From NCBI GenBank assembly GCA_021904315.1, contig CM038918.1, forward strand, positions 12,973,349-13,037,348: a stretch of DNA of 64,000 nucleotides. The letters are read 5' to 3'. Numbering within the stretch: position 1 is the stretch's first letter; every line of letters begins with the position of its first letter. Below the pieces are notes generated by a model. The model worked only from the letters and a program-made list of their open reading frames with translations. It searched no databases and had not been told where the DNA came from. Source of the DNA: Sphagnum magellanicum. Taxonomy: Eukaryota; Streptophyta; Sphagnopsida; Sphagnales; Sphagnaceae. The translations under genes were made by a program, and so were the position numbers. This document shows positions 37,568 to 48,000 of this stretch, piece by piece.

Positions 37568-37592
37568 CCCTAAACCCTAAACCCTAAACCCT
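37568..37592 (+). repeat. Interstitial telomeric repeat
   Basis: About three and a half perfect copies of CCCTAAA, the plant telomere unit. Short tracts like this occur inside plant chromosomes and as telo-boxes in promoters. It does not indicate a chromosome end. Confidence 0.92.
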
Positions 37593-40500
37593 ATCACACC
37601 CTATAGTGCTCCTTTTGGGATCACCACTACAAAAATGATTATGTATGCCCTAGAGAGATGAGCTTCCTCCATATTGTGTGTACATTTTTAGGGTTTAATT
37701 TCAGTCACCCAATATAAATAAATAATATCCAATGGAAATGGGATAAGTTCAATCCCAATAAATGGCATTCACATAATTGAATGAGATTTAGCCATGACAC
37801 ACCATACTAAAGGGGGTATGGGTTGCAATTTAAGCCCAAACAGGCCAAGTGGTTGGGAGTTCAAAGTTCAAACTATTATTGATGTCTAATTTTTCACCTA
37901 AGCATGTGAGAATTAGCTGTTCTTATTAGGGTTTTGAAGTACCCAAATTGTGGATTCAAAATTCAAGAATTGGCTCTAGAATCAAAGTGATAATTGAAAT
38001 CCAAAATTGAATTTAGACTGCAATCGAACTTAAAACTAGAATCGAACCCTAAATTGGTTTTATCCATGGTTTCGTTTTTCATTTTATTTTAATTTTAGTG
38101 ATGATGATTTAAGATACCTAATTTAGGTAAGACAACTTTAAAAGTTTTATAAGTCGTTGTAGATTGGAATTTGTTTAGCTCATTCTCAAGTGAAGAGGTA
38201 TAAAAAGATGTTTTTTCAAATTTGTGTCGTTTCAACACCATATTCATAAAAATGTTTTCAATATCTTTTTCATTAATTTGAACCCTACTTTTTTTTCAGT
38301 TGAATTTGAATATAATTCAATTGAATCTTGATCCAAATGTTGAATTTAATTTAATTGAATTCAAATTTCATTCAGTGTGATTCAATTAAATTTTTTTGAT
38401 TCAATTCAATTCTCATGAATTTTTTATGCTTGGGTATGTACATATGTTCTCCTTCCTTGTGGTTTGCACTCAATTAACGTGTGACACAAGGTGATGTTCA
38501 CCTTTTTATGTGTGCATTATGCGGAAAAAAATGATGAAAAAATTAGTATATATATATCAACATTCTTCTTATGCATTTTTTTTTTGGTTACAAATTTCTT
38601 TTGATATGTGTTTTGATTATTTGATTAAGTTTTATGCTTCACATCATTAACACAAGACATATGATATCAAATTCACATTTGACATTTTGTTGTCTCATAA
38701 AATCAATCTTCAACAAAATGGTATAAGGATTTATGAATGTTTACAAAATATTATACCAGCAAAATGTCATTTGATCATTGTTATAAGACTTAACACATAA
38801 TATGAATAAATGAATAAAAATAACCTTGGGCATGTCTTTTGACAAAATCAATGGTTATTAACAATTTATTGGGATGATGACATATTTGACATTCAAAATT
38901 TTCTTATCATAAATATATAGAAAGACTTTTACATGAAATTTCTAGTGAAAAAATGATCATTATATGTATTCATGATGAATTAAGTTTGTGATGTTTTCAT
39001 TACTATTTTTAAAAATTCATTCATTAAAAATCAAAATTTGAACATCATTAATAATTTGGGTAGATGACCAACATTGTATTTATTACAAATGTCATTGCTT
39101 GATGATAAATCCTAAAGAACTTACAACATAAGAATTAACAATTTCTTATTATATGAATTTATAATGTACTTGCACCTTAATGGAAACCTTTAAAATTATT
39201 ATTGACATTGCAGAAGAGTATTGAAAATGAAAATGATGTTATAAAACAAGCACAACTTGAAAAGATCAAATGGTTTGTATGTTTTTAAAAACTCATTTGA
39301 TGATCCTTCTCTTTTATATAAATATGACCTACTAAAAAATAAATCTATTTTGTTTATTGCATAGTTTGTTGTACATGGATGTCAAATTTTTTTTTCCATT
39401 CTATTTATTACAATATTACCTTGGAATCTTTGACCTTAATTGTATTATCTATACAAATGTTGTAGTTTTCAAATTTCAAAGAAAAAAAATTGTGAAAAAA
39501 AAAACATAGTCTTTTGAAATATTTAAGAATATTTTATTCCTAACATGATTTATTTAATTTCATTAATTATTTTATAAAATATGTTGAAGTTACCTTTATA
39601 TTGTATAAAATGTATTTAAAAAATCTTGAAAATATTATGAATATGTTAAATCATGTTTATTTTTTACATCCCATGAATATGTTGTACGGGTTGCAACTTT
39701 TTTTCAACATTTGTTACTAGTTCAATTAAATGTGTGAGAAGAAGAATGATTGTTGTTATAGAAGTTTTACAAGAAGGAAAAATAAAATTAACAAAATAGA
39801 TGAGACATGTTCAAAGTTTGACTTTTCATGATTTCAAAATCTACATCCATAGAGATTTAATATTTTGGTCAAATCAACTACATGTTAATCATAAAATCAT
39901 ATGTCTCTCAGCCTATTATCACTATGTATCACACTGAGGTTTGGAATGCCTTGAACTTTTTTTGTGCATGTTATTATTTTAAAATGTATGATTCACATTC
40001 AATTTGAATAATTTTACATTCTAACTTTTGAAATCTTCATTTGTATTCACATCATTGGTTCAAAATCCAAGTCACATGCCAATCTATGTGTTTGTCATTT
40101 TGTTGGTTTGGTGGTTGGTCTTATTATTGTGGCGTTTGCTTATTGATTTAGTGATCTTTCATATTTCAATGTTGAATCCAAAGTCCAAGGTCTCCAATGA
40201 CAAGGAGAAGGTAATTAAGAGGGTTGATGCATTAAATTTTGTTACATGATCAAATTTTCTATGGAATTTAAAAGTGGAAAACTTTACATAAAGCTTTTCA
40301 ATATGGATGATTTATGCCATGTTGAGGGGATAAAAACATAAATAAGGCTTACAAAGAATTTTGTTTATGTGGGCATTAACCTATTAGAAATAGCTTTGGA
40401 CTTTTTGTAGGTTCTTTTCTTGAAGGTTTATGTTCTTGTGGAAGATGAAAAAGTAAAATGATTTCTTAGTGTGTGAGCTTAGAACTTGAGGATAATTTTC

Positions 40501-41499
40501 CCAACTGACATCTTTTTTTGTCAATGTTGTACATAGTTACTAAAGTGGATTGGGATATTTGTGAAAAATGTATCTAGTCCACCACAATTTCTTTTAAGGA
40601 AACTTTTGCGCATTGTTACTTATTTCAAGTCCTCTAGGACTGGAAACAAAGTGTGAAACCTATAATGCTTTAGCATTATGATGTCTAAATTATGTTGAAC
40701 CCAACATAGTAGTGATTGTACCACTCAAACCTTTAGTGAAATTAAGGTTTGGCTTTGGCATGATGCATTAACTAGGGAAATTAAGTCATTTCCTATATTT
40801 TTCCTTTTAATTTGTTTAGTTTTATATGGTTGGCTTTGTAGATTTAAGATGGCCCTATAGTAATAGGTAGTTTTTAAATAGGTGGGGCATGTGCTCTTAT
40901 TAGACCTCCTTCCTCATTGGCACCAAACATCCCATGTCCTTTAGTTCATTATATCCCATCACCCATTTGTTTTATCATGTGCCACCATAAACCTAATTTT
41001 CACCCCATCTCCCATGCAAACCACGCACTTCCCATTGGTTCTTTTTCCAATTTTAACAAACCACACACCATCCACTAGTTCCCTTTATTAACCCTTAGTC
41101 CTTTGTGTGAATGTGGGGCCCCAACCTTACACTTTCCCAAACCCCTTTGATCATGCACATGTAGGACTTTTTCCCCCTTCCACTTTACCAACCCCTCAAG
41201 TTGCACATGATTGAACCCCCCCGACCTACCTTCATATTTTCAACTTGTTTGCAACCTTCACTTAAAGTCTTTTGCCCCACCGGTTGGCACCAATTTACTA
41301 ATCGAAGGTTAATTTGTCATTAACATTCTTGTCAAACACCCAATTCATCTAATCCAAACCCCCATGATCATTTCAATTCAATACTTTCCCTTGTTCTCAC
41401 CCCATTTGTATTAGCCTTGACTTAGGTTTTGTCTTTGGATGTATTTGAGGCCTTTCATTCAAGTTTTTATCGTTCTTGATTATATAACTGCATCCTTTT
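37593..41499. other. AT-rich gene-free stretch
   Basis: No gene is recognised. AT content is high and frames are short. A motif near 37848-37885 (GGCCAAGTGGTT, then AGTTCAAAGTTCAAAC) faintly resembles pol III A and B boxes but is too compact for a tRNA. The part from about 40.9 to 41.5 kb is C-richer and may belong to the LINE that follows. Confidence 0.55.
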
Positions 41500-42325
41500 A
41501 TTTCACGATGTGACATACAAGTGGCGCTTCGTTTTCCATTGGATAAGCTAACACAAGATGTGGTAGTTTGGCACTTACTTTTCTTCTTACCCCAATGGTG
41601 TCTCAATTTCCCCTTTTGTGGTGGGGCAATGGGGCATAAAGATTCAAACGTGTTTTAGTAAGCGATTGGGAAAACTTGTAAGAATTTTTTTCTTTGTGAA
41701 CCCAAGTTTTGGCAGCAAGTTTGAGTTTGGTGTTTCTTCCCCAACATGATCCCCTAGCTCATAAATGTTTTCTTTGTAGTTTAGTTATTGGATGTGTAGG
41801 GGGAATACTCTAGAACAACCCGGGCCTTGGCATCATTTTCCCCCACACATATGTTTTTTATCACCACATTAATTTTCATCGCACTACACTTTGAATCGGA
41901 TGGCTATTTTCCATTTTTCCTATAAGACTATGAGCTAAATCAAGACCTCGAATTGTCTTTTGATTATTTCAAATTGGCACTCCAACACATGCCCTAGCTA
42001 TTAGCAAGTGGTCCTTCTAAGATGGTTTTTGAACATTTTCAAGATTTTTTTCACCTAGAAGATTAATGAACGGATTCCTTCAATTATTTCAACTTTATTT
42101 TCATATTGTTAAAGGTCATGTTCCACCTCAAATTGCACTTGTCTTTGGCATTGCTTGCCCCTTAGCGATGACCAAACTTTTAGGTGGAGTTCATCCCATT
42201 ACAATAGGGGAAACATTGTATCAACTCACAAGTCATGCCTTATGCCTTTAATTTCATGATGCTTTTGTGACAAATTTCTCCCCACATTAATTTGGAATCG
42301 TAACTAAGGGTGATTGTGAAGCAAT
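41500..42325 (+). mobile_element. LINE relic, 5' part (N-terminal side of reverse transcriptase)
   Basis: Frames broken by stops and frameshifts still read PLDKLTQDVV near 41.54 kb, GGAMGHKDSN near 41.62 kb, ASGPSKMVFEHFQDFFHLED at about 42.0 kb, then NGFLQLFQLYFHIVKGHVPP and GGVHPITIGETLYQLTS (42066-42240) and FHDAFVTNFSPH. The GPS..EH and GGVRPI-like blocks are typical of the start of non-LTR retrotransposon reverse transcriptases. The sequence stops abruptly at 42325, where a solo LTR is inserted, and resumes at 43240. Confidence 0.78.
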
Positions 42326-43239
42326 TGACACACCCCCACACTCCTTGAAAGACTCAAATGTGAGTTTGAAAATGAAAACATCAGAAAAAAAAAGTTGGGG
42401 TACACTCCCTAATTCATAGCACTTTGGGGATAGAGGGGCATGTTGAAGCTCCGGGATGGGGATTAGGAAGAACGACAAGTGGGTCAATTATTCACATGGA
42501 CCTACACAACCCAAACAACAAGTTGGTTAGTGCATAGTTAGAACACTTTTGGAGCACGGACAAGCCACATGCATACACAGACTCACAAGACTCATCATAG
42601 CTTGGACTTGGGGGAGGCACCACCTCCCCCCTTATAATATTCTTTGTGATTAGCCATGGGGGCTACATCTAAATTTCATTTTGTTCTGGGACTCTCAAGT
42701 TGGGAATCCCGAAATTCCCAAAATTCGGCCTTCTAGCATTTTTGGAAGGTCATAACTTTTTCTGTAAACTTCCGATTAAGGTGAGGTTTAAAACAAAGTT
42801 GTTTCATTGAGAGCTTTCCAAAGATATATGGCATGCTACCTACATGCACATATTTCAGGGCAATTCTTGACTTTTAGTGGTCGATAATTAGATTGACACT
42901 TTGATTCTCATCCCTTCTTTTGGCCATAACTTGTGTTTTTAATACTCAAATGGGTCATGCAAACCCATTTCAAACATTTATGTTTCAAGAGCTTTTCAAT
43001 GGTATAAGGAATTCTTTAATCTAATGAATTTTGACCCCTAAAATACCTCTTTCAAGATTTGAAAGTCCATCAAGATTTTTAATTCCCAAAGTGGGAGCCC
43101 ATTTGGGAGTGTGCGAGTTCATTCCCTCACATTTTCCTACACTCTCGGGAGTGTGAAATGTGACTTTCAGGCTTCCCTTTCGACTTGCATTTTTGTAAGC
43201 CCTTGCCGTAATCATGAGCCTAAGGCTAGGGTCGCGACA
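42326..43239 (-). mobile_element. Solo LTR inserted in the LINE (minus orientation)
   Basis: A 914-bp block whose reverse complement aligns end to end with 44120-45090. Read on the minus strand it begins TGTCGCGACCCTAGCC and ends GGGGGTGTGTCA, the TG..CA form of an LTR. It interrupts the LINE frame: the protein reads DCEA before it and VVHNIKCT after it, where the uninterrupted family pattern would be one continuous stretch. The flanks GCAAT (42321-42325) and ATAGT (43240-43244) are plausible decayed copies of a 5-bp target duplication, differing only by transitions. Confidence 0.82.
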
Positions 43240-43915
43240 ATAGTAGTCCACAACATTAAGTGCACACTAAACCTTTACCTTGACTAAATTGTTCTCCAAC
43301 TAGACGTGGCAAATGCCTTCAATTCGGTGTCAAGAGGGGTCATATTTCAAAAATTTTGTGCATCCAGTGGAGACATCATGCAATTCATCCTCTTTGTTCG
43401 TGCTATCTATGCATTTGAAACTCCCTTGTTTTATAGCCATTGTAATCATGAAGGCAATGTCACAATCATCCCTTCTGCCATGCGAACTTGTCAATGTGAT
43501 CCCTTAAAAGGGGCACTATTCGCATTAACCCACTTTAGAGCTTTGCATTCTACAACTAGTCATTTCCTTTCTTGTTTATTTCCATCCATTGAAAATGACA
43601 CTCACATAATATGTCTTTTTTTTTTTGTACCATTCATACAAAAAAACATTTTAAAACCAAACTTCATGTTATAGGTCTTTCTATCCAACCTCATAAATGT
43701 GTAACATGGTCACCCTATGGCCTATTACTTGATTTTAACACCCCATCCCAATTTACCACCCCATTAGAAGGAATTATAATTTTGGGAGTTCCATTAGACA
43801 CTTCATCATTCACATCATCCTTCATCAAAGATGCCTTGTTAAATAATGTTTGACATGTGGATATTTTTCTTAAAATGGGTGATGTTCAAGTAGCCCTAGT
43901 TTCCACAATACAAAT
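43240..43915 (+). mobile_element. LINE relic, catalytic part of reverse transcriptase
   Basis: Reads LQLDVANAFNSVSRG (palm motif A region), then IQFILFVRAIYAFETPLFYS, GNVTIIPSAMRTCQCDPLKG and ALFALTHFRAL (the RQGDPL-type block), then SCLFPSIENDTHII, where the catalytic A/YDD pair appears as END. After a frameshift at about 43.66 kb it continues VIGLSIQPHKCVTWSP, ILGVPLDTSSFTSSFIKDAL and HVDIFLKMGDVQVAL. Stops, frameshifts and the damaged DD motif make it a dead copy. Confidence 0.85.
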
Positions 43916-44119
43916 AAAAATTATTTGTACGTCGATGTTGCTTCTTTTGTTCCGTGAGGGGTTTGAATATTGTTTTATTCTACATGGGGTCGTCATTTGA
44001 TGAGGTTGCTAAAGGTTGGGTTGACATTACGAGTGGGAAATTCCTTTATGTTATAGGTGGTGTAAATTTTTTTTGTGTTATCAATGTGGGTTTACAGTGC
44101 CTTTTTTGTTGATGTTCAA
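43916..44119. other. Unassigned spacer before the second solo LTR
   Basis: After the VQVAL block the expected LINE continuation is lost. This ~200-bp stretch shows no recognisable frame. It may be a further insertion or unrecognisably decayed LINE sequence. Its last five bases, TTCAA, are the target duplication of the next element. Confidence 0.5.
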
Positions 44120-45090
44120 TGTCGTAACCCTAACCTTGGGGCTCGCGACCAAGGTAAAGGGCTTGCAAGGGTGTGAGCCAAGAGGGAGCCCGAGAGTCAA
44201 GGCAAAGGCATTGCAAGGGTGTGGGCCAAAAGGATCCCGGGGAGTCACATCACATACTCCCGTGAGTGTTAGAAAGTGTGAGGGAGTATGAGGGAGTGAA
44301 CACTCACACTCCCAAAACAACTCCCACTTTGGGAGATGTAATCACGGTGGACTTTCGAAACTTCAGAGAGCGATTGCAGGGGTCAAACCTCAATGTCTTG
44401 TGACATTCTTTATATCATTGAAAAGCTTTTAGAGCGTAGATGTCTTAAATGGGCTCGCATTACTCATTTGGACATCTGAAACACAAGTTATGGCCAAAAG
44501 AAGGGCCGGGAGTCGAACTGCCAGTTTGACTCCCGACCACAAAAATTCGGGAATCGACCCGATTTACTTAGTTTCAGGGGGCGTGCCACATATCGTTGGA
44601 AAGCTCTTGACGAGAGCTACAACTTTGCTTTAGACGACATTGCGATCCAAGGTCTGCTCGCAAAGTTATGGGGCTCCAAAGTCGCGGGAGTCCCATTTGG
44701 CGCGATTTCGGGAGTCCCACTTGGGAGTCCCGGGAAAAATAACCATTTGGATGTAGCCTCCGTGGAGAGCTGCAGAGTATACTATAAGGGGGAAGGTGGT
44801 GATTCCCCCAAGTCCGGGCCGTGGTGAGTCTTGTGTGTCCGTGTTGCCTGTGGCTCGTCCTAGCACCAAGGGTGCTTCAACTTTGCACTAACCACTTTGT
44901 GTGGGTTGTGTGCAGGCCCGTGTGAGTGAGTGAAGCTTGTCAACTCTTCCTAGTCCCATCCCGAAGCTCCAACACGCCCCTCTACCCCTCAAAGTGTTGT
45001 GAGCTATGGAGTGTGCTCCGACTCCTCCCTTTTCCACTGCTTTCTACTTGGGCTCACATTTGAACCCTTTAAGGAGTTGCAAGTGCGTCA
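44120..45090 (+). mobile_element. Solo LTR with perfect 5-bp target duplication (plus orientation)
   Basis: A 971-bp block beginning TGTCGTAACCC and ending AAGTGCGTCA. It is flanked on both sides by TTCAA (44115-44119 and 45091-45095), as expected from LTR-retrotransposon integration. It is the inverted, better-preserved relative of 42326-43239 and keeps more CG dinucleotides, suggesting it is younger. No internal gag-pol region or second LTR in the same orientation is adjacent, so it is a solo LTR left by recombination. Confidence 0.88.
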
Positions 45091-45095
45091 TTCAA

Positions 45096-46299
45096 AGAAC
45101 ATGTTGTCACACCAAATAGTTTGTGCAATGGCTTGACTTAATGTTGAAAGGTTTGGCAAGGTGAATAAAAAGTCTTTCACATCACCTTGTAACCCAAACT
45201 ATATATAACTTATGAACACTGCCTCACCCCATGAAATATCACAAGTGATTATTTAAATTTCAATGCATATACTGTAGTTGAACATGATCCTTGACAAAAA
45301 TATCGTATCTTAATATTAGATGTGTATTATTTGTCGGAATATCCAAAAATGGCATTGAACTTTTCAAGAAAGGCTTCAAAGTTATAGAGCAAGGGTGACT
45401 TATGTTCCAACAAAGATGTGAATCAAGCAAGGGTCGTGCCTAACAACAAGGTGCCAATGAATGTAATTCGAGTTGGGTGAGTTGGATACTGATGACGATG
45501 GAGTTGGATGACCAAATGTACTTGGTTGACAAAACTTCAAAACTTTGAATGTGTGCCATCAAATTTATCAAGTAGGTTGATTTATGATTCTTTCGGTTGG
45601 GGTTGTGTTGTCAAAACACATCCCAAAAAGGTCGAAACTAGATTAATTTACAAATGAACAATAGATTCACAAAGTGCTTAATTTTCCTATTCAAGATTCC
45701 TAAGGATAGCAAGGACTTATTCCATGGATGTAAACATGATTATAAACACTATGAAATATGACACCAATAAGAGGTGGGTAATCCATAATTTTAGTCAACA
45801 AGAAGTGGGTAATGCGTGACTTCTTGAAAAAAATTCCTTTGAAAAAAAAAAGGTAACACTCAAGTCCAAAAGGAATTTAATTCCTAAATGGTTCATAGAT
45901 ACAAAAACAAATGTAAACCTAATGGAGTCTATTTAAAATATCAAGGACACAAATAACCATAAGAACAAAGACTAAAAGAGTAGGGTCTAAGTCTAATTTT
46001 CAAACAAATAACAAAACAAGATTATGTGATTCAAAAACAAAAACACAAGAACTAAGAATAAGAACACGAGATGTGCGAGACCAATGTGAAAGTAAATATT
46101 TATTATGCTGACATATGTAAACATGAACATGAAAAGAACATGACAAAGCTATGGTGCAAGATCATGCTTAGGACTATTGTTGAATAAACTAAAGGAAATA
46201 AAGGGTCTTACTCCTATTTATACCCCTATGGGGACCTAACTCAAGGAAGTTTTCAAGGAGGTTTTTATGTGTGCATAAGGTAAAGAAACTTTTTGAGAA
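45096..46299. other. Unassigned stretch between solo LTR and LINE 3' part
   Basis: No gene or recognisable transposon protein. It interrupts the LINE between its reverse-transcriptase and C-terminal parts, so it is either another insertion or decayed LINE sequence. Confidence 0.5.
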
Positions 46300-46560
46300 C
46301 CTTCTTAATTAAAAATTAATTATTAGTTAATTGAAATTAATTGAAAGTTAATTTGGACTTAACTAAAAATCAACTAGAAGTTAACTGGGAATTTAACTAG
46401 AACTTAATTAAGACTCGACTGAAATTTAACTGAGAATTAACTGAAACTTAATTGTAATATATTGGATTTAACTAAAAGTTAATTAGAAGTGGACTATAAC
46501 TTAATTAAAAGTTAAATGAAAGCAAACTAAAACTAAACTAGGAGTTAGGTACAAGTTCAT
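46300..46560 (+). repeat. Degenerate TTAACTGAAA-type repeat
   Basis: Loose repetition of a 10-20 base motif around TTAACTAGAACTTAATT, AACTAAAAGTTAATT and AATTAACTGAAACTTAATT over about 260 bases. No fixed period and no coding capacity. Confidence 0.7.
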
Positions 46561-46689
46561 TATAAGTCATGGATGAACATTTAGATGACTGAACCCCATG
46601 GCACTACCATCTGTGACATTGGGCACCTCTTAGGTCTAGGATCCTTTGACAACCCAAATGGATTTTTAATCAGTAAATAAACCTCTCTT

Positions 46690-48000
46690 CCAATAATTTT
46701 CATTAACATCGAGTTCATATTAATGGCCATTATCACCCCAATAGCCTATTTAGGCAGTTGGGCCCTTGTAGCTTCAATCATAGTAGTTAGGTTTATGGTT
46801 GATCAATGTCCTTTTCTTTTTGAAGCATTAACATGAGTCAACAATAACATCTTCCTATCAACACCTCAAGGCAACATGTGATCTTTTACTACCCCCTAAC
46901 TCGTGCATGTTTTCTTTTGTTTGAATAATTCATCGGATAACAAATGGTTTGAGTTCAAGATTCCATCTTGGAGCATCTACACCATCATACTCTTTCCAAA
47001 ATGCTCTTTGACGGGATATTTAAAGCCCATTAGGCCCAAATTTTGTCATGTTCTAACCTAAGGGTTAGTGTTTGGTTTATAATTCAACCAATATTTCTAG
47101 GCTTTTGATTAATTTCCCTAGTCTTTTCCACAACATTTTGAATACAATATGGACTGCCCCATCCTTCAATTGCGAGTATCCCTCGATGTGTGTGCACACA
47201 TCCCATTGACCCTATGGGTATCCACCTTTTATGTTGTGTTCATGGCAACGAACTTACAGGAACTCATGATGCAATTCATGACACCTTTGTTGCCATTGTG
47301 TGGGATGTTGGCTTCCATGTGGGGCAAGAACAATTACATGCGTTTCCTTTAAATACATTCAACTCCTCCTTTCAACAAATTGACATTGTGTTCACCAAAG
47401 ATGGCATACACATTGTAGTTGACAATGTCATTGCTAACCCAACACAAGTGGATTTACTTCCTCAATTTTATGCCACCCAAGGATTTGCTACTTTTAATGC
47501 GGTTTAAGCCAAAAACAGAGCTATCGTGACCAACACCTCATTGATCAATTCCTCCTTGCAATAGTGGAGGTATTTGGATGTTTACATAAGCTTGTGGATG
47601 TGTTTTTACACAATTGTGCGAATGTCATTTGGAGTTTGAAAGGACATAGGGCCTTACTTTTTTTATCTTGGTTACTATTCATTGACAGATAATTTCAATC
47701 CTATTGCAAAGGTTGCAAGCATCCTCCATCTTAAGTTGGGTGGTAGTTGTAGGCCTAGCTACTTCCCGACTTCCACCTTTCAGAAAACACTTTCCATCTC
47801 CATGATTGACTTATTACAAGTGGCTGATTTTTGATATGGAAAAATACATCCGACCTATTATATTTAGTCGACTTTTGACATGGATAGGTTTTGACATCTA
47901 GTTTGAGCTAACTTGACGTCTTGTAAATTCTCCCTTTTCTTTTTTCTTATCCCTTTATACATTTTCCTAATCTATGATGTGTCTATCAATAAAGTTGTGC
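46690..48000 (+). mobile_element. LINE relic, 3' part with nuclease-like C-terminal domain
   Basis: Continues the LINE in the plus orientation. ITPIAYLGSWALVAS, RFMVDQCPFLFEALT (46727-46830) and TGYLKPIRPKFCHVLT-type remnants with frameshifts are followed by an open stretch at 47190-47507. That stretch reads CCVHGNELTGTHDAIHDTF, GFHVGQEQLHAFP and IDIVFTKDGIHIVVDNVIAN. The pattern HDA, G..V..EQLH, IDIV, then an ADVVIADP-like block resembles the restriction-like endonuclease domain that follows the reverse transcriptase in early-branching LINE clades. Recognisable sequence ends near 47.9-48.0 kb. The nuclease assignment is inference. Confidence 0.72.
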
